From contig DPQQ01000004.1 in assembly GCA_003538975.1 (NCBI GenBank), positions 1 through 28,853 on the forward strand: a stretch of 28,853 nt of DNA, read 5' to 3'. This document shows positions 21,347 through 28,525 of the stretch, piece by piece (within the stretch, counting starts at the first letter, position 1; each line of letters begins with the position of its first letter). Below the pieces are notes generated by a model that was given only the letters and a program-made list of their open reading frames with translations, did no database searches and was not told where the DNA came from. Position numbers and translations under genes: made by a program. Source of the DNA: Clostridiales bacterium. GTDB taxonomy: Bacteria; Bacillota; Clostridia; Christensenellales; Borkfalkiaceae.

Positions 21347-21813
21347 TATTTGTGATACGCCGTTCCGCTTAAAATTGTAAACGCCCGATAAAGCTGTTCG
21401 GTCATGATTAAACGGAACAGGGTGTGCGGAAACGTAGCCTTGCCGAGCGAAATAAGCTCTCCCTTTTCTTTAACGGAACCATCCAGTCCGTACGAACCGC
21501 CTATCACGAAAGTAAGCTCCGGAAAGTTTGCCGAACTTTTTCCGATAATCTCCGATAAGTTTTCGGACGAAATAATTTTTCCTTCTATCGCGAGACAGAA
21601 TACTTTTCCTTTAAGCTTAGGCAAAATTCTTTCGGCTTCGCGTTTTTTTATCAGATTTATCTCCGCTTCGGACGGCGAAGTAAAGGCTTCTTCTTTTACT
21701 TCTATAATATTAAAATCGCAAAAGCGGGACAAACGCTTTGCGTACTCGTCTATTCCTTCAGAAAAGTATTTCTCTTTCACTTTGCCTACTGCTACAAGGT
21801 TTATTTTAATCAT
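21346..21813 (-). CDS. rlmH: 23S rRNA (pseudouridine-1915-N3)-methyltransferase
   Basis: A SPOUT-class methyltransferase that modifies pseudouridine 1915 of 23S rRNA in assembled 70S ribosomes using S-adenosylmethionine. The 155-residue length is diagnostic. It opens with MIKINLVAVGKVKEKYF, has the knot motif FVIGGSYGLD at 102-111, and ends with FPHTLFRLIMTEQLYRAF and the terminal YHK, all highly conserved in RlmH. Its start lies one base past the stop of the CPBP gene and lacks a strong ribosome site, so translation is probably coupled to that gene. A hairpin sits at its stop codon. Confidence 0.96.
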   Translation of the reverse strand: MIKINLVAVGKVKEKYFSEGIDEYAKRLSRFCDFNIIEVKEEAFTSPSEAEINLIKKREAERILPKLKGKVFCLAIEGKIISSENLSEIIGKSSANFPELTFVIGGSYGLDGSVKEKGELISLGKATFPHTLFRLIMTEQLYRAFTILSGTAYHK

Positions 21814-21814
21814 T

Positions 21815-22702
21815 TTACAAAAGTCCCGATAAGTTGTTTATCGCACCGAGAGCTATGCACGCCGCGATACCTATGTAAAGGTATACCGAAATCCCGTCTA
21901 AATCGAGCTTGCCTTTTTTTCTTCCCTTTACCAGAAGAAAAGTCGAAAACCCGAACGCGATTATTCCGAAAATAAACGTATAAATATTCAGAAGGTTAAG
22001 AGCCGGACAGAAATAAGTCGCCGTGAGAATCAAAAAATTATTCATGGCGTGCATTATTATTCCGGGTATCGCCGAACCCGACCTTATAAACAGCATCGAA
22101 AGCGTAAAACCGTACGCAAACTGATATATAAGCTGCGCGGCGTTTTTATGATAGGAAGCGAACGCCAACGCCACTATGAGCGACGCTTTTATATCGTCGC
22201 CGTTTTCCGCCGTATAGTAGAGTGCGTAAAGAAGCAGCGAGCGGAACAAAAATTCTTCCCCTATCGCAGGGAAAACCGACAGCGACGCCACGTAAGAGAT
22301 ATAATCTCCAATGCCTTCCATCGTTATCGAACCGCCGACGCTTAGTCCGAATTTTTGCATGAGCGACGTTATGAGAACGTTTATATATCCCACGCCGAAA
22401 AACAATCCGCAAAACGCGATAACGGCGTAAAGAACGTACTTCGGACTGAATTTATTAAGTCTCAACCCGTTTTTTATGCCGCCGTTTTTATAAAAAAACA
22501 ACACCGCCGCGAGAACGAACACAAGTTGCTGCGCGGTCTGCGCGACGAACGAAGCGACCGTTTTTTGCGGAATGACGACGTATAAAAGATTCATCAAAAA
22601 ATATCCGACGAATATCGCCGCAAGATAAAACGTCCCCGCGTTCCGCTTCATATTAAAGGCGTCTATAGCTTCGCCCGTAAATCTGTTTTTATTTTCTTCC
22701 AT
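21815..22702 (-). CDS. CPBP-family intramembrane glutamic endopeptidase
   Basis: A 295-residue integral membrane protein with about eight hydrophobic segments after a short charged N-terminus. It carries the three motifs of the CPBP/Abi (type II CAAX prenyl endopeptidase-like) family in order: EEFLFR at 149-154 (Glu149, Glu150, Arg154), FASYH with His185, and HAMNN with His218 and Asn222. Bacterial members cleave within membranes or act in bacteriocin self-immunity and regulation; the substrate here is unknown. The ATG has no Shine-Dalgarno, and the promoter at 22709-22737 predicts transcription starting exactly on its A, so the mRNA should be leaderless. The gene heads a compact group with rlmH one base behind. 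Confidence 0.92.
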   Translation of the reverse strand: MEENKNRFTGEAIDAFNMKRNAGTFYLAAIFVGYFLMNLLYVVIPQKTVASFVAQTAQQLVFVLAAVLFFYKNGGIKNGLRLNKFSPKYVLYAVIAFCGLFFGVGYINVLITSLMQKFGLSVGGSITMEGIGDYISYVASLSVFPAIGEEFLFRSLLLYALYYTAENGDDIKASLIVALAFASYHKNAAQLIYQFAYGFTLSMLFIRSGSAIPGIIMHAMNNFLILTATYFCPALNLLNIYTFIFGIIAFGFSTFLLVKGRKKGKLDLDGISVYLYIGIAACIALGAINNLSGLL

Positions 22703-22708
22703 ACTAAT

Positions 22709-22737
22709 ATTTTACATTAAAAACATAAAACTGTAAA
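22709..22737 (-). promoter_or_regulatory. Promoter predicted to make a leaderless CPBP mRNA
   Basis: Reading leftward, TTTACA (22732-22737, five of six consensus), a 17-base spacer and TAAAAT (22709-22714, five of six), then six bases to the ATG at 22702. Standard spacing puts +1 on the A of the start codon. No ribosome site is present. Confidence 0.65.
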
Positions 22738-22784
22738 CCTTTTTATAAGCGAAATAACCGGCAAAAAATACGGATCTGCAACAA

Positions 22785-22810
22785 AAAAGAGCGGCGATTA
22801 CCGCTCTTTT
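22785..22810 (-). terminator. Intrinsic terminator downstream of guaB
   Basis: AAAAGAGCGG/CCGCTCTTTT, ten pairs (22785-22794 with 22801-22810) around a six-base loop, with a U-run leftward. It is about 135 bases past the guaB stop, so the 3' untranslated region is long. Confidence 0.9.
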
Positions 22811-22833
22811 AATATTTAATTTCGTTTTCGGAT

Positions 22834-22898
22834 AAAATCGTTTTATAGCTTTATATTTTTTTTTTAAATAATATTACTTTATTTTATAAAACGATTTT
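22834..22898. repeat. Perfect 14-bp inverted repeat in the guaB 3' region
   Basis: AAAATCGTTTTATA at 22834-22847 is the exact reverse complement of 22885-22898, with 37 very AT-rich bases between them. It lies between the guaB stop and its terminator. Confidence 0.65.
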
Positions 22899-22944
22899 TT
22901 ATAAACAAAATAATTTATTTATACCTTATAAAATTATACCGTAA

Positions 22945-24399
22945 TCAGCCTTTGGGAGAGTAGTTCGGGGCTTCTTTGGTGATCGAAATGTCGTGCGGAT
23001 GCGACTCTAAAAGTCCTGCGTTCGTTATTCTCGTGAATACGCAGTTCTTTCTCATATCGTCGATTGTCGGCTGACCGCAATATCCCATACCGGAGCGGAT
23101 ACCGCCGCAAAGCTGGAATATGATGTCGGCAACTCTTCCGCGATAAGGAACTCTGCCTTCGACGCCTTCGGGAACGAGCTTTCTCGCTCCTTCCTGGAAG
23201 TATCTGTCGCTCGAACCGTTGTTCATAGCGGCTATGGAACCCATACCTCTGTATACTTTGAAGTTTCTGCCCTGATAAATTTCGATTTCGCCGGGGCTTT
23301 CGAGAGTGCCTGCAAGGAGCGAGCCGAGCATTACAGCCGAAGCGCCCGCGCCCAGAGCTTTGGTTATATCGCCCGAATATTTGATGCCGCCGTCCGCGAT
23401 TATACGGATGCCGAGCTTGTCAGCTCTTTCCGCGCAGTCGAGTACTGCGGTAAGCTGAGGAACGCCTATACCGGCGACGATTCTCGTCGTGCAAATGGAT
23501 CCGGGACCGATACCTACTTTAACTACGTCCGCGCCCGCGTCGTATAACGCTTCTACAGCGTCCGCCGTAGCTACGTTTCCGGCAACTATCGGAAGATCGG
23601 GATAAGCGGCTTTAACCTTTTTGACTACGTTAAGTACGTTTGCCGAATGACCGTGAGCCGTATCGATGGCAACTATATCAACCTTCGCTTCGTAAAGGGC
23701 GGCTACTCTTTCGAGCGTATTCGCCGCAATACCTACCGCTGCTCCGGCGATGAGTCTGCCGTTTTTATCTTTTGCGGAATTGGGGTACTGTATAGCCTTT
23801 TCGATATCCTTTATGGTGATAAGTCCTTTAAGATATCCCTTTTCGTCCACCAGCGGAAGCTTTTCGATTCTGTGCGCGCCTAAAATCTTCTGCGCTTCTT
23901 CGAGCGAAGTACCCATCGGAGCGGTAACCAGATTTTCTTTGGTCATGACGTTTTCGATAGGCTGATCGAAATTCGTTTCGAATCTTAAATCCCTGTTAGT
24001 TAAAATACCTACGAGTTTGCCGTCTCTCGTAATCGGAACGCCGCTTATTCTGTATCTTTCCATCAATGCGACCGCTTCCGAAACCTTATTTTCGGGCGCA
24101 AGATAAAACGGATCGGTAATAACGCCGTGTTCGCTGCGCTTTACTCTGTCGACTTCTTTAGCCTGCGCTTCCACCGACATGTTTTTGTGAATAAATCCGA
24201 GTCCGCCTTCTCTCGCCATGGCTATGGCGAGCTTGGATTCGGTAACCGTGTCCATCGCAGCCGATAAGATGGGAATGTTAAGATTGATTCCTTTGGTAAG
24301 CTCTACTCCGAGATTTACGGCGTTCGGCGTTACCGAACTCGCCTGCGGAATGAGAAGCACGTCGTCGAAAGTCAAGCCTTCTTTAATGATTTTGTTCAT
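22945..24399 (-). CDS. guaB: Inosine-5'-monophosphate dehydrogenase
   Basis: Oxidises IMP to XMP with NAD+, the committed step of GMP synthesis. The 484-residue length is standard. The TIM-barrel starts LTFDDVLLIPQASSV, and the tandem CBS regulatory pair lies inside it at about 94-210 (GVPITRDGKLVGILTNRDLR; LPLVDEKGYLKGLITIKDIE). Nucleophile Cys303 is in GPGSICTTR, followed by IADGGIKYSGD near 334, the GSLLAG loop near 349 and the flap region VPYRGRV near 407. The ribosome site is AGGAGAG. An anchored protein of unknown function ends 28 bases upstream, so the two probably share a transcript. A distal terminator is at 22785-22810. Confidence 0.98.
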   Translation of the reverse strand: MNKIIKEGLTFDDVLLIPQASSVTPNAVNLGVELTKGINLNIPILSAAMDTVTESKLAIAMAREGGLGFIHKNMSVEAQAKEVDRVKRSEHGVITDPFYLAPENKVSEAVALMERYRISGVPITRDGKLVGILTNRDLRFETNFDQPIENVMTKENLVTAPMGTSLEEAQKILGAHRIEKLPLVDEKGYLKGLITIKDIEKAIQYPNSAKDKNGRLIAGAAVGIAANTLERVAALYEAKVDIVAIDTAHGHSANVLNVVKKVKAAYPDLPIVAGNVATADAVEALYDAGADVVKVGIGPGSICTTRIVAGIGVPQLTAVLDCAERADKLGIRIIADGGIKYSGDITKALGAGASAVMLGSLLAGTLESPGEIEIYQGRNFKVYRGMGSIAAMNNGSSDRYFQEGARKLVPEGVEGRVPYRGRVADIIFQLCGGIRSGMGYCGQPTIDDMRKNCVFTRITNAGLLESHPHDISITKEAPNYSPKG

Positions 24400-24427
24400 A
24401 AATCTCTCCTAAGTATATATAATGTTT

Positions 24428-25036
24428 TTATAAACCGCTTCGCGTTGTCAGCGCGCTCAGATCGCTTTCTAAAAGTTTAAGCTCCGTCTGAGAAATATCG
24501 CCCGCATTTTTTATCGAATCGAGCTTTTCTATAATTGCCGATATCAAATCGGGCGAAAGCTCGTCCGAAAGCGCGGTGAGAACCCTGTAAGGGTTACCTG
24601 CTTTGTACGCGCCGTAATTTAAGTTATAATACTTTCCGGCATACTTTATAATATCGCCGTCCGAAGTCTTAACCCTTATAAGCGCTTCGAAGTAACTGCC
24701 CGTGACGAAGTTTTTAAGAGCTTCGCCGCTTAGATTGCCGTTTATTCCTTGCGGAAAGTTTTCCTTTTCCATAAGAACGGGCGAATATTTTACGATAATC
24801 TTATAATCTTCCGCTTCGTTCGCGAGAAAAATGAGATTGGTAAGGTCTTCGTCCCTTTTCGTTTTATTGTATTCGCGTTCGGCGTATCTTACAGAACTTT
24901 TTTTAAGTCCCAGATCGGACGTTACCTTTACCATTACCGAAGGAGCGAACATCGATATTGCGAATATCGACCCGCAAAACAGTATCGTCATTGCGAGAAA
25001 TGTTATCGCCGCCGTTTTAAGTACGGTTTTTTTCAT
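24428..25036 (-). CDS. Membrane-anchored protein of unknown function
   Basis: A 202-residue protein I do not recognise. One hydrophobic segment (about 8-31) with a KK start suggests an uncleaved anchor or an export signal, leaving the rest outside the membrane. The body is charged and mostly helical; residues 50-90 (RYAEREYNKTKRDEDLTNLI and on) have a helix-turn-helix spacing reminiscent of TPR units but no firm repeat. The GGAGG ribosome site gives a confident start. It stands 28 bases upstream of guaB and is divergent from a small lipoprotein gene. Any link to GMP synthesis is only positional. Confidence 0.8.
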   Translation of the reverse strand: MKKTVLKTAAITFLAMTILFCGSIFAISMFAPSVMVKVTSDLGLKKSSVRYAEREYNKTKRDEDLTNLIFLANEAEDYKIIVKYSPVLMEKENFPQGINGNLSGEALKNFVTGSYFEALIRVKTSDGDIIKYAGKYYNLNYGAYKAGNPYRVLTALSDELSPDLISAIIEKLDSIKNAGDISQTELKLLESDLSALTTRSGL

Positions 25037-25165
25037 GCGTCCTCCGTTAAAATTTTGTCCTTTTGTATCCGAATTCCTTTACGACTTATTTTAAGGTTAT
25101 AAGCGGTATAAATTATGAATAAAATATACCAAAAACAAAATAAAATCAAGCGTTTGGGAGTAAAA

Positions 25166-25840
25166 ATGAATCTTTTAAAAAAATTCTCGCGGTTTTCAAT
25201 GTTAATAGTCGGCGTTTTGACTGTTATATCGGCGGCTTCGTGTAAAAAAGCCGATTCTTTATACGACAGCGTTTCCGTTTTAAGAAGCGATATTTACGAG
25301 GGCTTATATAACGGCGTAACCGTCACTGCGGAACTTATTTACGGCGAATATCCCGAAATCCGCGACGGCATCGTCGGCGATAAAGAAACGAGACTTATCT
25401 TCACCGTTCCGATAACCGAACCCGACAGGTCGTATTCGGTAACGATGGACTACGGCGGAAGGCTTTATTCCGAAAATTTCGTTTACGACGGCGTTAAAAA
25501 CGTATTGACGGCTACGCTGTTTCCGGAAGGCTTCGATAAAAAATCGTTCTCGGCAAAAATCGCTCTGTCGTCGTCCGTTACCGAAGTCGAATTCGACTCG
25601 GTCATAAAAGGAGACTTTTTATCGCATAAAAAGATACTCGATTCTTTGAACGTCAGTCAGAAAACTTATCTCTCTTCATTTATTTCGGACGGTAAATTCA
25701 GCGGCGAAATAATCATGAAGATTGCATTTATGAGCGGAAGAATTTTCTGGTACGTCGCCGTTTGTAATGCTGACGGCGGAAAAGCCATGCTTTTAGACGG
25801 CGCCACGGCGGACCTTATCGCGATAAGAGACGTCTTGTAA
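25166..25840 (+). CDS. Small lipoprotein of unknown function
   Basis: A 224-residue predicted lipoprotein. The N-terminus MNLLKKFSRF leads into a hydrophobic stretch and ISAASC, with Cys26 as the likely acylation site; alanine at -3 is an unusual but tolerated lipobox residue. The rest is beta-rich, with repeated aromatic and charged strands, and matches no family I know. The frame extends up to 25115, but the ATG at 25166 has GGGAG six bases upstream, which leaves the signal peptide at a normal position. It is the only complete rightward gene in the window, divergent from the anchored protein upstream of guaB and convergent with cvpA across a shared terminator. Confidence 0.8.
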   Translation: MNLLKKFSRFSMLIVGVLTVISAASCKKADSLYDSVSVLRSDIYEGLYNGVTVTAELIYGEYPEIRDGIVGDKETRLIFTVPITEPDRSYSVTMDYGGRLYSENFVYDGVKNVLTATLFPEGFDKKSFSAKIALSSSVTEVEFDSVIKGDFLSHKKILDSLNVSQKTYLSSFISDGKFSGEIIMKIAFMSGRIFWYVAVCNADGGKAMLLDGATADLIAIRDVL

Positions 25841-25910
25841 CCGGTCTCCACTTGATAATCAGCCCGCAAAATCAATATTATAACTTTCGGCAAACCATTC
25901 TTTAAGTCTA

Positions 25911-25936
25911 AAAAAAGGCAGAAAACTGCCTTTTTT
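25911..25936. terminator. Bidirectional intrinsic terminator
   Basis: AAAAAAGGCAG (25911-25921) and CTGCCTTTTTT (25926-25936) pair perfectly over eleven bases around a four-A loop. A- and T-runs at either edge let it serve both the rightward lipoprotein gene and the leftward cvpA gene. Confidence 0.93.
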
Positions 25937-25946
25937 TATTTTGGTA

Positions 25947-26525
25947 TTAACCGCTCGTCATATCCTTTACCATGTCAATCATTCTTTCAACCCACGATAA
26001 ATCGACGTACTTTGCGAACAGGTCGACAAACGGATTTATCTTCATTACCGCGGAAGCTTCGAAAGCGTTCTTCATCGCTTCGACGGGAACCTGCGCAAGG
26101 AAGCCCGTAATCGCGAACAAAATGATTCCGTATAAAACCACGCCGAATATCAAGCCGACTATTCTGTCGATCCACTTGAGCGGCGTAATCGAGAAGTTGA
26201 TCTTTCTGAACAACTTTTTAAGAACCATGAAAATAAGTCCCAGCACTATCGCGAGAACGATGATAACTATTATGTAAGCAACTACCTGCACTATGATATT
26301 AGCTAAAAACTGCAGGTTTTCGGACAGATTGCTTTTAATCGAATCGACGATGCCGGAAAGTTTGGGCATTAAAACGCCCACGATCATCGGCGAAAGAATA
26401 ACAATCAACGCTATTTTTATAAGCGTAACGAGATTGTTGAGTCCCGTTTTGCTGAAACCCGCTATAAAGTTTACGATGGCTACAACGAGCAGCAAACCCA
26501 AAAGAATATAATCGACTATGTTCAT
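25947..26525 (-). CDS. CvpA-family membrane protein
   Basis: A 192-residue inner-membrane protein of the CvpA (colicin V production) family. It has four hydrophobic segments (about 5-25, 31-53, 77-103 and 122-145), with the family opening D-x2-hydrophobic run-G-F (NIVDYILLG ... NFIAGF) and a C-terminal amphipathic region. Family members have been linked to biofilm, envelope stress and purine-related phenotypes, but no molecular activity is settled. The ribosome site GGGGGAG is strong. It follows glnS after 51 bases with no terminator between, so it is probably co-transcribed. The gap holds a 15-bp palindrome. Confidence 0.86.
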   Translation of the reverse strand: MNIVDYILLGLLLVVAIVNFIAGFSKTGLNNLVTLIKIALIVILSPMIVGVLMPKLSGIVDSIKSNLSENLQFLANIIVQVVAYIIVIIVLAIVLGLIFMVLKKLFRKINFSITPLKWIDRIVGLIFGVVLYGIILFAITGFLAQVPVEAMKNAFEASAVMKINPFVDLFAKYVDLSWVERMIDMVKDMTSG

Positions 26526-26539
26526 AACTCCCCCTCTTA

Positions 26540-26554
26540 AACGGATTATCCGTT
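26540..26554. repeat. Perfect 15-bp palindrome between glnS and cvpA
   Basis: AACGGAT-T-ATCCGTT, just before the cvpA ribosome site. The inner 11 bases (CGGATTATCCG) are identical to the palindrome at 10027-10037. Confidence 0.55.
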
Positions 26555-26576
26555 CGGCAGTTTTTTATATAACTTT

Positions 26577-28202
26577 TTATTTGTTAAAATTGTCTTTAAG
26601 CGATACTATTTCGGAAAACACCACGCCGGATTTTGCATGGATTTTTTTGAAGTATCCCGTTCTCATAAACTGGAACGGCTTATCGAATTCCCCTTCGAAA
26701 GCGTACGGCTCTGCTTTACCGCTATACACTTTGACGGAATCTTTGTTCATTCTTTCCGAAAAGTCCTGTCCGGGATATTCTTCGTCTTTTAATAAATATC
26801 CGTATTTCCTTATTTCGACGTCGACGGCGGTCTTAGCGTCAACCCACTGTATTGTTCCCTTGACCTTCATGCCGGAAGTGTCGTTTCCGCTTTTCGTTTC
26901 GGGAAGATATGTGCATAAAAGTTCTGCGACGTTGCCGTTTTCGTCGAATACGACGTCGTCGCAATGGATGACGTACGCGTTTTTAAGTCTTACGTAACCG
27001 TCCTTTTTAAGCCTGAAGTATTTCGGCGGCGGAGCGATCGAAAAATCGTCCGCATCGATATAAACGGTTTTACCGAAGCTTATTTTTCTGGTTCTCTTTA
27101 CTTCGTCGTTTGGGTTAACGTCGAAGTCGAGCATTTCTTCTCCCTCGTAGTTGGTTATGGTAACTTTAAGGGGCTTTAAAACAGCCATCGCTCTTTCGGC
27201 ATGTATGTTAAGATAATCTCTTATGCAAGCTTCGAGATAGCTTATCTGCACTTCGGAATTGGATTTGCAGACGCCTATCCTTCCGCAAAAATCTTTCAGC
27301 GCTTCGGCAGGCACGCCGCGGTTGCGGATTCCCGAAAGCGTGGGCATTCTCGGATCGTCCCAGCCTTCCACCGAGCCGTCTTCGACAAGCTTTTTAAGAT
27401 AACGCTTGCTCATTACGAGATTGGTTACGTTCAGTCTTGCGAATTCTATCTGTCTGGGCTTCGGATTAAATCCCAATGTTATGCCTACCCAGTCGTACAA
27501 CGGTCTGTGGTCTTCGAATTCGAGCGTGCAGATCGAGTGAGTTACTCCCTGCATATAGTCGCATATGGGGTGAGCGAAGTCGTACATGGGATAAATGCAC
27601 CATTTATCGCCCGTTCTGTAATGCGTTTCTCTCAGAATCCTGTAAATGACTGGATCGCGCATGTTGATGTTGGGCGAAGCCATATCTATCTTCGCTCTTA
27701 AACATTTGCTGCCGTCGGGGTACTTACCGTCTCTCATTTCTTCAAAGAGTTTAAGGTTTTCTTCTACGCTTCTGTTTCTCCAGGGGCTTTCTTTACCGGG
27801 TTCGGTAAGGGTGCCGCGGTTAGCCGAAATTTCCTCGGGCGTCATATCGCATACGAATGCGTTGCCCATCTTTATTTCTTCTACGGCGTAGTCGTAAATA
27901 TTCTGATAATAATCGGAAGCGTGAGTTATTTTATCCCATTTGAATCCAAGCCAGGTAAGATCGGCTTTGATTGCTTCTTCATATTCTTCTTTTTCTTTGG
28001 CGGGATTTGTGTCGTCAAGGAAAAGGTTGCACTTTCCGTTGAACTTTTCTTTAATGCCGAAATTTATGCAAAGCGATTTCGCGTGACCGATATGAAGATA
28101 TCCGTTAGGTTCGGGCGGAAAACGCGTCTGTACGGCGGAAACTTTCCCGGATGCGAGATCGTCCGTTACGATCTGTTCGATAAAGTTATTGGTTTCAGCC
28201 AT
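26577..28202 (-). CDS. glnS: Glutaminyl-tRNA synthetase
   Basis: Charges tRNA-Gln directly with glutamine. The 541-residue class I synthetase has the HIGH motif at 37-40 within PPEPNGYLHIGH, the DDTNP loop near 63, YPMYDFAHPICD near 204, and the KMSKS-equivalent VMSKR at 263-267. The C-terminal beta-barrel anticodon-binding region fills about 335-541. The choice of GlnRS over GluRS rests on FPPEPNGYLHIGHAKS, VMSKR and the overall length. I start at the ATG at 28202 because GGAG lies seven bases upstream; two earlier in-frame ATGs (28214 and 28226) would place that site inside the gene. No T-box leader is present. cvpA follows on the same strand. Confidence 0.97.
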   Translation of the reverse strand: MAETNNFIEQIVTDDLASGKVSAVQTRFPPEPNGYLHIGHAKSLCINFGIKEKFNGKCNLFLDDTNPAKEKEEYEEAIKADLTWLGFKWDKITHASDYYQNIYDYAVEEIKMGNAFVCDMTPEEISANRGTLTEPGKESPWRNRSVEENLKLFEEMRDGKYPDGSKCLRAKIDMASPNINMRDPVIYRILRETHYRTGDKWCIYPMYDFAHPICDYMQGVTHSICTLEFEDHRPLYDWVGITLGFNPKPRQIEFARLNVTNLVMSKRYLKKLVEDGSVEGWDDPRMPTLSGIRNRGVPAEALKDFCGRIGVCKSNSEVQISYLEACIRDYLNIHAERAMAVLKPLKVTITNYEGEEMLDFDVNPNDEVKRTRKISFGKTVYIDADDFSIAPPPKYFRLKKDGYVRLKNAYVIHCDDVVFDENGNVAELLCTYLPETKSGNDTSGMKVKGTIQWVDAKTAVDVEIRKYGYLLKDEEYPGQDFSERMNKDSVKVYSGKAEPYAFEGEFDKPFQFMRTGYFKKIHAKSGVVFSEIVSLKDNFNK

Positions 28203-28234
28203 AATTTTCTCCATAATATATAACAATTTAGTTT

Positions 28235-28240
28235 ATTATA
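28235..28240 (-). promoter_or_regulatory. -10 element of glnS
   Basis: TATAAT read leftward, about 32 bases before the glnS ATG. The -35 region is weak, so the call rests on the -10 hexamer and its position. Confidence 0.45.
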
Positions 28241-28450
28241 TCACAAAAATTTTAAAATTCCATACTCTATAATAACTTTTTTTATATATTACGCTATTTT
28301 TTTTAATTATAACATACTTTTTTCACTCAAAAAAGCGTTTTTCGTTTTTTCGTAATTCTTTTACCGTTTTTCCGCAAAGCTTTTTATTCGCGGAAAAAAA
28401 CAAAACCAAACATAATTTGCCTCGTTTGTTATTAAAAAAGCGTTCTTTTG
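28241..28450. other. AT-rich divergent intergenic region between glnS and glyS
   Basis: No gene is seen. It holds a perfect nine-pair inverted repeat (TTTTTCCGC at 28367-28375 with GCGGAAAAA at 28390-28398) and two copies of AAAAAAGCGTT (28329-28339 and 28434-28444), the second just before the glyS -35. There is no T-box-like leader on either side. Confidence 0.5.
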
Positions 28451-28479
28451 TTGACTAACCGTCCGTTTTGTTCTATAAT
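28451..28479 (+). promoter_or_regulatory. Sigma-A promoter of the glycyl-tRNA synthetase gene
   Basis: TTGACT (28451-28456), a 17-base spacer and TATAAT (28474-28479). The predicted start near 28486 leaves a leader of about 40 bases containing a GCCGA/TCGGC hairpin (28501-28514) next to the GAGG ribosome site. Confidence 0.85.
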
Positions 28480-28525
28480 TAGAAAAAATAATATTATTTA
28501 GCCGATTTTTCGGCGCGAGGCAACT

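Noticed and set aside
28203..28525. A possible T-box or other riboswitch between glnS and glyS.
   Set aside because: Both predicted leaders are too short, and I find no T-box consensus (TGGNACCGCG-like) in the gap.
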